Source: Clytia hemisphaerica
Taxonomy: Eukaryota > Cnidaria > Hydrozoa > Leptothecata > Clytiidae
Length of the DNA stretch: 64,000 nucleotides
Assembly (NCBI GenBank): GCA_902728285.1
Contig: CACVBU010000352.1
Span: forward strand, 1 to 64,000
Direction: 5' to 3'
In this document: one piece after another, positions 11,336 to 22,905 of the stretch
How positions within the stretch are numbered: the first letter of the stretch is position 1
Layout of the letters: every line of letters begins with the position of its first letter
Program-made: the position numbers and the translations under genes
The notes under the pieces: generated by a model
What the model was told of the DNA's origin: nothing
Seen by the model: the letters and a program-made list of their open reading frames with translations, nothing else
The model's database searches: none

Positions 11336-12898
11336 CTACACACTATTGTCCATGTACATTAGGAACCTACGGTAATAGTTTCTGGCTTCAGCCAATTGTT
11401 CTTTATACAGTTTCATTCTTTGTGGCTTCTTAATATCCTTTGCATAGTTTTTGCGCATATTGCGAAGAATTTCTTTCACCGGCTGCCAATCGGTGTATTC
11501 GTCATATAATGACCAGCAGTCTCGTGGTTTACAACTTTGCCATTTTTTGGCATTTATTTCATCATTTTCAATCATTTCGTATCCGATGTAAAGGATCTTC
11601 AGTATATGGGCTCTTTGCCATTTGGTGGCCTTGTACCAATCGTTTTTGTTAGACTTTTTGTTTACCTCCTCAGTTATCTCACTCAATCTCCGTTCTAAAA
11701 TAAATTTCATTGATGAGCCGATGTCTTATAATCATCGTTCACACTTAAAAAGACTTTCCCTTAAAAACATTTCAAAAAGAAATCATTAGCCGAAAAAGGG
11801 GAAAGTAGTGAACAAAATCAAATGAGCATTTATTACACAAGTAATCCAATAGCAGAAGCCAAGTAAAATTCTCGATCCTCCGCTTTGCGTCGTGCTCAAA
11901 TGGGGCGAATTATCAAACTGCATGGGCAGAAATTAACAACGACCTCAAATTGAACACTTTTGTTACATTATAATTCCAAACTCGCACACACGAACAAGAC
12001 AGCTAGAAAGAACAAATTACCGTAATCGCAGAGATAAAACTGCGCCTCTTCTGGCATGATATTGCTCACTTCCATAACCAAAAACTTTATAAAGACTTGT
12101 TCGAGTACCGCCATCCTGTAATTCATGCCATTTTCAGAAAAATTATCGGTGATGATGTGACCGATATGCTCCAGCACATCTTCGGTTAGTCCACCTGGAA
12201 TGAAAAGTATTAAAAAATTTCTGATTTGAGGATCAAGGAGGGATTACCAACGAATGTAAATCTACACAAAAATTGTTCCATAATTTTTCACAGAATTCAT
12301 TTTCAATGAAATTGCCTGCTTCAAGGCAAAACTCATTTGGAAAAAATATAGAGGCAATATCAAAGTATAAAATATGAAAATGAACCTAAAACATACCCGA
12401 AGACGTATTGTGGGCCAGATCATTTTTCGTGAATGTTTTCTTTTCGGTCTTTGTGATTTCGAACTCATCGTTATAGATGGGAATATCATAAAAGTGATCT
12501 TTTAAATTGAAGTATACGTCATGGCGCCAAAATGGAATGGAATTCGCTTCTATTCGTTTCAAAAGTCCAACAATACATTCCTGGTGTTCGTCAACGTCAG
12601 CCTTTACCATTTTCTCGCACTGTTTCCCGATGCGAGACATCTCTTCTTGAGATAGCTTTTTCTCTGAAATAAAAAGCAGTCTTAAGTGTAAAACACTATA
12701 AAAGTTTGTTTTCTGTTATTATTCACAGTAAAAAGCTTTGATGTTTGGGAGAAACCTTAGAATCTGATCACCATTTTTCTATTATTTTCCTATTATTTTC
12801 TTTATTCTTAAATTTAATAGAATAAACCAACGAACCTTCGAGCATGTCGTTGAATTGTGTACCATCATCATCGTTTTCTGTAGGTCTTTTTCCTGCCA
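11336..12898 (-). CDS. Spliced gene of unknown function, four visible exons
   Basis: Exons on the minus strand are 12836-12898, 12397-12663, 12021-12194 and 11336-11694. All introns are GT..AG (for example GTATGT donor at 12396, TTCATTCCAG acceptor after 12194) and all junctions join in phase. The exons total 863 nt: two leading bases plus 287 codons including a TAG stop. The first visible exon begins with TG then Ala-Gly-Lys-Arg, so the start may be an ATG split across an intron whose upstream exon I cannot place; a reverse-transcriptase relic begins near 12990 and may have displaced it. The protein is hydrophilic, rich in Lys, Glu, Asp and Tyr, begins with an acidic low-complexity segment, and has no signal peptide or motif I recognise. 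An internal segment (VLEQVFIKFLVMEV) is amphipathic. I do not know the family; intact splicing argues for a real host gene. Confidence 0.75.
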
Positions 12899-12989
12899 CT
12901 AAAAAGAAATTGACGTCAACTTGTCACTTAAAAGAACCATCAGCGACTAAATCCAAGCTTGACTTCGTTATTTTAATTAAATGCTATCC

Positions 12990-14156
12990 TAGGTAGAACC
13001 AAAAACAATTATATTCCAACAACAATGTTATACAATGACAAGAAAATTACAGGTAATTCGAAAATCGCTCAAAAATTTAACGAATACTTTTCAAATGTTG
13101 CTGAAAATTTACTTTCCTATCAAAAAAAGGCACAGATCCACTAAATTCTATTATCCCTAGTAATAAAGGTTTTTTTTTCAAACCAAGTGACAAAGTTGAA
13201 ATTTCTGCTATTATGAAACAACTTGATGAGAAGAAAGCAAGTGAAGTGAAGTGTTTCAGTTTTCCAGTAGCTGTGATTAAACAAATTGATGAGGCCATAT
13301 CTCCAATTCTATCATTCTTAATCAATGCTTCTGTCACACAATCAATTTTTCCAGAAAAACTCAAATTCTCAAAGGTAGTGCCTCTCTTTAAAAATAATGG
13401 GGCAAAGAACGCTTTCAAGAACTATCGACTCATTTCTGTACTCCCAATATTCGATAAAATATTTGAGAAAGTCATACACCAGCGTCTTATCAAATTTTTT
13501 ACTGACTTTAAAATACTTTCTTCAAGTCAATTTGGTTTTCAACCCAAAAAGTCAACAAGTCATGCCATTCTAGACCTTATAAATAAAATATCGACAGCCA
13601 GGAAAAATAAAGATCGTTGCTGTGCTATTTTCCTAGTCCTAGCAAAAGCATTCGATACAGTGGACCACAAAATTCTCCTTGGTAAGTTATCGAGGTCAGG
13701 TATCAGAGGCCCAATGTTGAAATGGTTTGAGAGTTACCTAGATTCAAGGCACCAGTGTGTCAGTGTTGGAGTTTTCCTCAAGGCTCGGTCCTGGGTCTCC
13801 TTTTGTTTCTACTATATATTAATGATATCCCCAATTCGACAGAATCATTTTTCCCTATTTGCAGATGATACTTGCCTGGTGGCTCGTCACAGTGATCTTA
13901 AGGAACTAGAAATCTTGGTGAATAGGGAAATGGAATGATTGACGATAAACTTGAATGGACAGGGCAGGAAAATTATGTTTTAGGAAAAGTTAAGAAAGAA
14001 AGCCTCTGGTATGTTAAGAAAGGTAAGCTATTTGGTTTCGAACTATATCGACCGTTTTTGTTTTTTATTTCAGCTTCATTCAATTACAAATTCAGTATGG
14101 ACTGTCTTCATGGTGGTCACCTTCAACGAAGGGAACAGCTCCTATATCTAATATAA
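12990..14156 (+). pseudogene. Non-LTR retrotransposon reverse transcriptase, decayed
   Basis: Reading frames from about 12990 resemble the linker and reverse transcriptase of CR1/L2/Jockey-type elements. An early LYNDKKITGNSKIAQKF segment is followed by the RT core: YRLISVLPIFDKIFEK, SSSQFGFQPKKSTSHA, KAFDTVDH and FADDTC, the catalytic Asp pair. The GVPQGS box is shifted out of frame near 13770 by a two-base insertion, and the first Asp motif reads LAKAFDTVD rather than FSKAFDTVD. The frame changes again at 13935. No tail domain or 3' repeat is seen, so it is a dead fragment lying head to head with the minus-strand gene at 11336-12898. Confidence 0.85.
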
Positions 14157-14592
14157 TCGACAAAATAAACATAGACCTGATGGAATTGATAACTTTAAAC
14201 CTCTAAATCTTAAGAAACTATATATCATGCAATGTTGTAAACTCATTTACTCGTATGTCAAATAAAAAACACTCCCAACCTCATTACATTGCTTATTTAA
14301 TCGTCCAGACCACATGCATGGGACTAGACGCGCAGACAATCATGGCCTCTTTAATAGTCATCTTTAATTTATAGAAGTGTATTTCTCAGGTCTATTGACC
14401 TCTATGAAACAATCTTACATCTTTACAATTTATAGATCTTATCATTCCATTCCTTTGTCAATTCTAGTTCAAATTTCCCTACGGACGGTGCATTTACAAC
14501 ATTGGTTGCCAAACTGTTCCAAGTATCAATGCTCTTATAGTAAAGTAAATTCGTTTGGTATCCTCTAATGCCGTCTTCAGCGAAATTCCTAT

Positions 14593-14998
14593 TTAATTCG
14601 AGATTTTGCTTATGTTAAGGTCGATTTCGAAGAACGAGTTTCTGACATAGGGAAGATTTATTATAGACATTAAGATGTTTATATACTTCCCGATTTTACG
14701 CCGGATCTTGAGGCTGGGTAGGTTCATGACTTGTATACGTTCTTCATATGAATGGTTTCTATAACCACTGACAAGTCTTGTGGCTCTACGTTGGACATTT
14801 TCAATTGTATCAGAGTGTTTGATCAGCCGTGGAGACCAAACAGCTTGCGCGTACTCAAGGTGAGGTCTCACAAATGCAATGAAAAGTGTGCGGAGCATCT
14901 CGGGATAAAGGTAGTCGAAGCTTCTGTTAATCAATCCAACGATCGAGTTAGCCTTCTTGATCTTGGTGTAGATGTGTTTTTGGTCAGCCCCGATGACC
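14593..14998 (-). pseudogene. CR1-like reverse transcriptase, C-terminal fragment
   Basis: The minus-strand frame gives KKANSIVGLINRSFDYL, then FVRPHLEYAQAVWSPR and IENVQRRATRLV, which is the thumb/tail region of CR1-like ORF2. It matches the corresponding part of the intact copy at 45432-47830. The frame stops at 14593 without the usual C-terminus. It corresponds to the part missing from the fragment at 17776-18509 on the same strand, so both may be pieces of one element. Confidence 0.85.
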
Positions 14999-15574
14999 CT
15001 TCAAATCCCTTTTTTCCAGCCGCAACTTAAGAGTTTGGTTTTTTTATTCCGATTTCTAAAGTTTTTATCCGATCGGGTTAAGTTTGGTCTCCCGATCTGT
15101 GTATTTACTCTCAAGCTTTTTTAGGGCAGTGTTCCGGTTGGGATACGCTTTCAATTCATCCAATCGGGCTAAGTTTGGTTTCCCGATATGTGTTAAAAAC
15201 AATTCAATATGGCTGCCAAAGCGGTGCTTTTTCGTTCGTTCGTTGTTTATCTCTTGCCAGCTTTTATTTTATATACAATCATTATATTTTGTTGAAGTGG
15301 CTTTTAAACTTATAACTAAGGAAGATACAACACTGGAGTTAGATTATTAGGATGTTCTTTTCTTTAAAGTATGAAGATTTTAACTTATTTGCTCAAGTTT
15401 TTTCCTGAATTGTGAGTTATTCTTTTACCTGCTAGACCTCATTATTTTGTAGCATGAAAACATATTTTTTCATTTTGGACTTGAATATAGAATAACCACC
15501 AACAATTGCTGGAATTTGATGGAATGTATATATATTACAGTTCACAGCTTAATTATCTGATTATTCACAAAAAT
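14999..15574. other. Non-coding stretch with a short spaced duplication
   Basis: No gene is seen. An 'ATCGGGTTAAGTTTGGTCTC' type segment at 15071 recurs, slightly changed, 91 bp later at 15162. At 15201 CAATTCAATATGGC matches an internal part of the terminal repeat of the MITE at 17039-17775. Confidence 0.4.
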
Positions 15575-16380
15575 AATGTTTTCTCGAACTTGAGTGTTTT
15601 TTTTATTTGATACATTTATAGACATTTTATATGCTTGTTCTTCTGGACAATTGGAGATAGTATTGATAAAGCGTAAATGGAAATTGTTCAAGTATATTAA
15701 AGTACAGCTCCTATGTAAATTTGAGAAGGAACGAAGTTCTTTATCAAATTATATTGACGCAAAAATGATTTTTTCTAGACTTGCGTTTTTCACTGGCAGT
15801 TACGTTTGTTTTTTTGGACCGACTTGGAGATAATTATTATAAAGCGTAAATGGAAATTGATCAAGTATATTAAAGTACCGCTCCTATGTGAATCGAGAAA
15901 GACCTAAGTTCTTCATCAAATTATATTGACGCAAATATGATTTTTTTCTAGACTTGTGCTGCGTTTTTCACTGGTAGTTACGTTTAATTTTTTGGACCGA
16001 CTTGGAGATAATTATTATAAAGCGTAAATGGAAATTGATCAAGTATATTAAAGTACCGCTCCTATGTGAATCGAGACAGACCGAAGTTCTTCATCAAATT
16101 ATATTGTCGCAAAAATGATTTTTTCTAGACTTAAGTTTTCACTGCGATTTGAAAGCAGACACTTGCATTTGTTCTTTTTGACTTAAGGAGATAATTAGGA
16201 TCAAGCGTAAATGGAAATTAATCAAGTATATATTTAAAGTGCAGCTCCTGTGTAAATTTCAGAAAGGCTGAAGTATTCTTCATCAAATTATATTGACGCA
16301 AAAATTATGGTTTTCTAGACTTGCATTTTTCCACTGTGATTTGATGGCGGACATTTATACATTCTGGACTAATAATGGTA
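15575..16380 (+). repeat. Tandem array, 173-183-bp unit
   Basis: About four units. The marker GCGTAAATGGAAATTG starts at 15671, 15844, 16022 and 16205. Each unit also carries TCTTCATCAAATTATATTG and TTTTCTAGACTTG. Copies differ by small indels. No coding capacity is evident. Confidence 0.88.
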
Positions 16381-17038
16381 AATAATAAATGTATATAAAT
16401 GGATTAAATATTTTTTAATAGATTAATATTGCACGTTTAAGCATATATATTTAGGCTCAGGTTAGGGAAAATACAGTACAATAATTACAGTCTTTCTGGG
16501 ACGACACCGGGTATGCTAATCATAAAACTTTAAATTTGAATAAATTTTAGATGTCAGTGTAAACCTTATTTTGAATTTTGAAAAACATGTAGTTTTAAGT
16601 TAAACTATTTTTCTGCAGTTAAGATGAATAAGAATGACACCATTTTAACTTTTACTGATTTACAGCATCTTTGTTTTTGAAACTTTTTTGATTTTTTGTC
16701 CAGCTTGAGCTTGAATATAATTATAAGTCTAAGCTTAGTAAAAACTAATAAGTGTATAAATTTTTTGTGATTTTTGATAAGTACTTGCATTTAACTTCCT
16801 TGCAAGGATTTTTATTTTCTTGAATCTGTTGTTGATGTAGTCTTTTGTTGCTGTTCATCTGTATATCTAAATATCTATCCTAATTAAGAGACGAATAATT
16901 ATTCTGTCATACAGATTGTAACATGGCATATTTTCGTTAATCCATATTGTGTACAAACGTAAATTTGATGATTTTTTTACTCTCGTCTTAGTAAATCATA
17001 TCAATTTTTAACAACATATCTTTCTAATCATATTAAGC
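16381..17038. other. Gene-free AT-rich stretch
   Basis: I see no gene, repeat array or RNA signature here. Confidence 0.4.
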
Positions 17039-17775
17039 AATAGACCTTTTCGCCTTTGCGTCCACCATATTGAATTGTATGCAAAAATTTTGGTTGCCGA
17101 ATTGCCGTGGTGAAATTCCCTTAGAAAGTATGCAATACATATGCAAAAAGAAAGTATTAAATAAAAACTTACATGCATAATTGGCATTATATTAAAGTGT
17201 AATCTTGTAGAAGAAAGATTAAATTTGCTTCTCTTGAAAACTAAAAACAATTATATTCACTCATCTCTTAGAACAAGCACTTCAAAAGACCATAACATTA
17301 GACAGAATCTCAAACTGAAAAATCACCCGCGAAGGTAAAAAACAATCCTTATTCGGCTGACGGCAAATTATTCTCCTGGGAATAGAGCCGCCAAATGATC
17401 AAATCAAAACATTGATAAAGTGTGACGTCATAATTACTGCTTTCAGTTTGCGTGTTTTGAAAGTTTGATGTGTGTACTCCGTATTCGTGGAATTTCTTAA
17501 TGGCATGAAAACAGAATATGCAATGTCTTTAAGAACAAATTCCTAAAAGGCTTTTGTTGTTCTGTAAATATTTCCTTTTGGATTAAGAAATTCCATCTTT
17601 TATTGTTCTAATGATTATAATATTTATTTATAAGATGCTTTGTTGTCTTTTTAATCTTTGTGTAAATTTGCATATGTTTTGCATACATTCCAACTAAATC
17701 CAACCACGGCAATTCGGCAACCATAATTTTTGCATACAATTCAATATGGCGGACGCAAAGGCGAAAAGGTCTATT
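17039..17775. mobile_element. MITE with 73-bp terminal inverted repeats
   Basis: 17039-17111 and 17703-17775 are inverted copies with 71 of 73 positions matching; the ends read AATAGACCTTTTCGCC. The 590-bp interior encodes no transposase, so the element is non-autonomous. The target duplication is not clear. A related solo end lies near 15201. It abuts the CR1-like fragment that continues at 17776. Confidence 0.88.
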
Positions 17776-18509
17776 TAGGCTGACCTTCCAGCGCAGCTGG
17801 TTTATTCGAAATTCAATTCACTTTCAATAATCACTCCAAGATCCTTCTCTTGATCAACATGTTATAGGACAGAGCCAGCGATCTCGTAAGGATGTGCATG
17901 TTGAATGTTCCAGAATTTCCCTAGTGTCAACACGTGGCACTTGTCAGGATGGAATTTCAACAACCAGTCACCAGGCCACTTTTCCATTGACTCGATATCG
18001 TGCTGAAGTCTAATTGCATCTTCAGCGTTATTTATTTCTTCAACAATCTTTGTGTCATCGGCAAAGAGAAACATTTCTGAGTTGGTAACTTCAGCTAGAT
18101 CATTGACGTAAATAACGAAAAGGAGTGGACCTAAGACACTTCCTTGTGGTACATCACTTTGCACCTGGCATTTCTTAGATAATTTTCCATTGACCTTCAC
18201 ATATTGGTAACGATAGGACAAAAATGCATTCATCCAAACAAGTACCCTTCCTCTGATACCATACGCTTCGAGTGTTCTTAGTAATCTGCGATGTGAAACG
18301 GTGTCAAATGCCTTTGCGAAGTCGAAATAGATTACGTCAACAACCTTATCATTGGATATTGAGTTCGCACATTTGTCTAAGTAGTGAAGTAGTTGTGTCA
18401 CTGTCGATCGCTTACCCATGAACCCATGTTGTTTGGTTGATATCAATTTCTCATTCGTGAGGTGTTCCATTATTTGTTTCTTTAGGCACTGCGTGAAAAT
18501 GTATGTCAA
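17776..18509 (-). pseudogene. CR1-like reverse transcriptase, central fragment
   Basis: The minus strand encodes RT motifs in order: KQHGFMGKRSTVTQLL, YFDFAKAFDTVSHRRLL, the GxPQG box as DVPQGSVLGPLLF, and LFADDTKI with the catalytic Asp pair. The frame then loses register near 17870, though EKDLGVII can still be followed in another frame to about 17815. It is closely similar to the intact copy at 45432-47830. The N-terminal endonuclease is missing above 18509, and the 3' side is cut by the MITE at 17775. Confidence 0.9.
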
Positions 18510-19565
18510 AATTTTAAGTTCAGGTTAAAAAAAAAGTGGGGAGAACATTTGCGATACCATAATTTTCTAGCTTATTGTTTCCACCCATATAACTACAACT
18601 GCTAGCCAAAAAAACACAACTATACCTTCACTAGAAAAGGAAGAATTCATTTTTAGAAAACCTTGGTTTTCAAGAAAATTTCCACGTAAATCAGAGGCAC
18701 GTAAGGCAGAGGCCCCTTGAGGTAATTTTTTGGGATATATCACTAAAAACAGCTAAAAATGGCTTTCTTATCATCAACTAGCATGAAAGCAATAGAAATA
18801 ACATAGTATATACACTTTAAAACACCTTTGCAACCTTATCATGAGCCTTAAGTTGGGTTTCGGTGACGGTCGATGATGGCCGACAAGCCTCCAGTCCTCA
18901 CCCTTGATGTAAGTAAGTAACTATTTATTTACCATTTGAACACTTAGAATACATGAGACGGTATCCACAAAATAAAAAAGGAAGGAGACTGCCTTATAGC
19001 CTGGACTAATCATAAGGATGCGGCCACCTAAGTGCAAGTAACAATTGTAAAATACATAAATTACCGTTATTACTAAAGAATAAGAAGGCAGAAACTTACC
19101 TCAAACACTGACTAAACTACAAACAAGCAATACATAACATTTACAACCAATAAAACAAACCATTTTCCACTAAATAAACATACAAAGTTAGTTACAGCAG
19201 TCCATGTTCTCTTAATTTCCAAAAGAATATTTTGCCTGATGTCCAAGTTTGTTTTGACAGTTAAAATCAAAAGTGGGTGCTTTCAAACTATTGAAAATAG
19301 TTTGTTTACATTTTCTCTCTGTCATATAAGACATTTCCCGGGATTTAAAGTAGGGCGGCTTTTCTTAAAACCGCACGGAAAACGTATATTTACGGACTCA
19401 GCTATTGCTTAAAATGTAAATTTACAGCCTCGGCGTGGTCAAGGTTAAGAGCTTTTGGACATCCAGTATTCGTTTGAACAACATTCACTCATTATCGACA
19501 TGCACGGCTACGCTACCATTTTTGAATTCCGTACCGTAAGACCATAATATAAACCACCCTTTTGT
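18510..19565. other. Gene-free stretch
   Basis: No gene is supported. Around 18900 a TAAGTAAGTAACTATTTATT run looks like the end of a retroposed sequence, but no element can be delimited. Confidence 0.4.
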
Positions 19566-20139
19566 CCAGACAGTGTCAATCGAACAACTTCGAACAAAAA
19601 TCGTAATCGAACCAATCGAACGTAATTGAACGCAACGAATAATTGCGATTCGGTTGTCGATCATTAAAATACAAAATTAAGTAAAAACAAAAATGGTAGA
19701 GTAGAGCTGCGAGCGGAGCTGCGTAGTTGTATTTTAATGACCAGCCAGGTTATTCATTTGAGGGCTATGCATGTTAGCCTCCGCTGATGCAAGTTACCCA
19801 ATCTCACGGTATGTTCCATTGGTTAGATTACGATTATGTTCGATGAATTTGATTGCGATTATAAAATTAAATTGGATCACTCTGTTAGAGCTTCTCAGCG
19901 TGGGCAGCCCGAGCGCTTATTAAATATCGTACGAAAGCTAATAAAATCTAAATCAATCAAACGTACTCGAACGTAATCGAATAATACAATCGAACATAAT
20001 CGAAGCAATCGAACGGCAAATCCTGGGTAATATTCAATTGCGATTCCATTGCGTTCGACAATCGAATTGCAATTATTCGATTGTGTTCAATTGCGTTCAA
20101 TTGATTCGGCGTTCGATTCATTTGATTGACACCGTCTGG
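19566..20139. mobile_element. Non-autonomous TIR element rich in ATCGAA motifs
   Basis: The left end CCAGACAGTGTCAATC (19566) is complemented, with one mismatch, by GATTGACACCGTCTGG ending at 20139. The interior is full of degenerate (A)TCGAAC/GTTCGAT motifs on both strands and has no transposase. Confidence 0.6.
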
Positions 20140-20148
20140 TTTTATTGT

Positions 20149-20261
20149 CCAGACGATCTCAATCGAACGAAATCGACGATCGAACCAGTCGAACAACAAT
20201 CGAACCAATCGAACAACAATCAAACCAATCGAATATTACCCGTTCGATTGAGATCGTCTGG
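20149..20261. mobile_element. 113-bp palindromic TIR element of the same family
   Basis: A 21-bp perfect inverted repeat, outer bases CCAGACGATCTCAATCGAAC, lies at 20149-20169 and 20241-20261. It starts 9 bp after the element at 19566-20139 and shares its CCAGAC end. Related motif-rich sequence occurs near 42050 and 54810-54975. Confidence 0.7.
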
Positions 20262-20361
20262 TATTGTGTGACCGCCCGCCGGGTGAAGAAGTTCAATCTT
20301 TCAATCATTCTTGTGTGATTATTGAGAGGTCTGTTAAAAGAAGTTAGAGAAGAAAGATTAC

Positions 20362-20611
20362 CTGTTTCTTCAGTGAAACTTTCCAGAACATCTGCAACAG
20401 AAACAGTGTCATTTATGATCGATGTGGTTTCAAATTGCTGCATTCCATCATTACTTTTGCTTTGTGTAAACAGTTTGTCTGTTGTCACTGGTTGTGCTTT
20501 CTTTTTTGCTATTTTCTGCAAGCACAAACCTTTATTATGTCCAAGTGCATAATAGTGAGACCTTGAAAAAGTTAATTTACAATGATCACAGTATTTCCTT
20601 TTGTCTTTCAT
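20362..20611 (-). CDS. First exon of a gene with a Cys/His module, partial
   Basis: From ATG at 20611 the minus strand encodes a Lys-rich N-terminus followed by CDHCKLTFSRSHYYALGHNK and a Cys four residues later. This CxxC...H...C pattern is compatible with a small zinc-binding module. A Thr/Ser-rich segment follows. A good donor (ACAG|GTAATC) lies at 20361-20362 and fits exon 1. No downstream exon can be identified, because the sequence below 20261 is transposon-derived. The frame could start further upstream at 20701. It lies head to head, about 310 bp away, with the exon starting at 20924. Confidence 0.5.
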
Positions 20612-20923
20612 CTTTGATTTAAATCTTCTGAATACGTTCCTGCTATTAGAATTCCAACAATGGCGACCTAGCGACTGTGTTGTGAGAAAAGCGCGGTTCA
20701 AAACCGATAAAAAAAAGTCGACCAGAAAATATCGGGAAATTTCGGGAAATCGGAAGAGCTGCGAAAATCGTGAACGAACGTACTAGGTTCTAATGATTTG
20801 AAAACCAGCGATAAATTATTTTTCAAGCTAACCGCGGAATTTTCTCAAATCGGAAGAGCGCGTGATTTCATAAAATGTTCTTTCCAATTTGCACTCCGTC
20901 GAAGCCGGTCACAGAATTTGAAA

Positions 20924-22203
20924 ATGTCGTCGATCTCTAAAACTCAATTTTATACTTGAAAATCACAACTCAAAAGAAGAAGAAATATTACTAAGAAGAA
21001 AACAACTGCCTCCAAAGATCCTGATGCTGTTTTTGCTGCCCAGATCCTGTCGACTCCACCCCCAACCAAGAAAAGAGCAAAAGTTCTCATGCCAGTCCAA
21101 AATAACCCTGGTAGTGATAACTCTGACAACGAGGAGGTTCCTTTGACAAATGGTAATGAAGAAATGTAAGTTTGAATTTATGTAATAAACTTTTCACTTA
21201 ACTTTTAATTGCATTTGAGTCATTCCATCATCCATTAATCCAGTCCAGACTCAATAAATTTTCTAATTTCTGACCAGTCAAACCATAACCTCACTCAAAA
21301 TGTTGATTATTGGTTGATCATTAATTATTTTGATTTGTTAATATTTATGTGCATGAGTGGACTCGATTCAAGCGTTGATTATGCAGAATTACACATTCAA
21401 CGACGTCCTGTTTGAGAAATATTCTAGGCAACCATCAATAATGTGTTCGGTTTGCGTCACAAAAATATTTTTAAATCCAGTCTGTCAATGTGGTCACGCA
21501 GGTGTTAACCTTAAAAAGGGGATCTTATTTTCAGTACTCCGGGCATCAGTTCTACTGCGACGCTGAACTTCAACTTTAAAATTTCAATAAGGCGATCATC
21601 AAAAATATGCTCCGTTTGCGTCATAAATTTCATTTCCATATATTTCGTCAGGTTTTTAAGATTTAGTAAATCCCGATATATCAAGTCAGCGATCAACATA
21701 TTCTTTTGCTGCCAGCCAAACTAAATCCAGTGAAATGTGCACGCGCATGTGTTAACCTTTAGGTATCGGCCCTACTGCGTTGCTGAATTTCGACTTGAAA
21801 ATTTCAATAAGGGTACATAATAAATCTCAAATGGGACTCAATGTAGGTTCAGTAAACAAACACTTGTAGCAAATGGATGATTCAAAGAAGTACTTGGCTT
21901 TCAAAAAATTATTCCGACTCGTTTGATTAGGGAATGTTTTGAAGATGAGTCTGGTGGGTAACGCAAACCGAACATATTATTGATTGTATCCCTATTAAGT
22001 TTTTTAAACAAATTGAAAGCAGGTCATAGGTTGCTGCCAAAATTATGAAAATTTTGACTGTATTTTCAATTTAACTTTAGCTCCAATGTGGAAGATCCTG
22101 ATGTTGCAGAAATTTTGCAAATGTCAACTGACAGCATCAACAATGGAGTAAATAAAAGCACACCTAAAGTGAAGAAAACAAAGAAGTATGCAGAAGTTTT
22201 GCG
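20924..22203 (+). CDS. Two exons of an unknown nuclear-type protein (N-terminal part)
   Basis: Exon 1 (from ATG at 20924 to 21165) and exon 2 (22081-22203) join in phase through a GTAAGT donor and a TTTAACTTTAG acceptor. The product has a basic KRRRN..TKKKTT segment, a PPPTKKRAK stretch resembling a nuclear localisation signal, then acidic and Ser/Asn-rich sequence ending KKYAEVL. One TGA (20957-20959) interrupts exon 1 shortly after the ATG, so this copy may be dead, or translation begins elsewhere. Exon 2 ends at a GTAAGT donor in phase 2, and no acceptor exon is found downstream on this strand. The phase fits the first of the minus-strand exons at 24830-25004; see findings. Confidence 0.6.
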
Positions 22204-22905
22204 GTAAGTTTTTTGGTCAAGCTTTGACGTTTCGTCTTTCCGTCTGTCTAACATTGTTCTCAATTTGCTATGAAGTTTGAACCGTCTGTCAAATGGGGTT
22301 TTTCTACAACCTTAACAATGGCTAAGTTTTTGTGTAATGTTTTTATTGTACTTATGATAAGAAAATCAAAAAGAAAATGATTAATCCGTTTTCAAGTTTT
22401 TGGGTAAAGGTATATTATTTGCGACAATAAATAATTAATAGAAATTGTTACATATATTATTATTATTGTTACATATATACAAATAAGGTTAGAAGTCTAT
22501 TAAATTAATATTACAAGATGGAAATATTTATTCCTAAAAGAATCTTGTTCAAAATAAGTTAGTTGAATTTATACACACTTTTGAAATATAATAACTCCAT
22601 TTTTTTGGGTCAGACCTGCGGTTGCTTAGCATTCTGGCTCATTTTCTGAAAAGTTTGCTTGACTACCCTTAATATTATGCCATACTTACGCATATTGGGT
22701 CAAGGGCTATCGTTTGCCATAATTAGATTATCTGAAAAGCTTTTACTATACAAGATAGTAAAATAAAATTAGCAAGTTTGAGTCCTCGAGCCTTAGCAAC
22801 CAAGCAACCTGATTGCTTATAATAAAAAAATGTAAATGCAGATAAATGTATACACTCTCAATTAATCATAAAAAGAATAAATACATAAATAAATCACAAA
22901 TTAGC
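22204..22905. other. Non-coding stretch between convergent gene parts
   Basis: AT-rich, no exon recognised on either strand. Confidence 0.4.
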
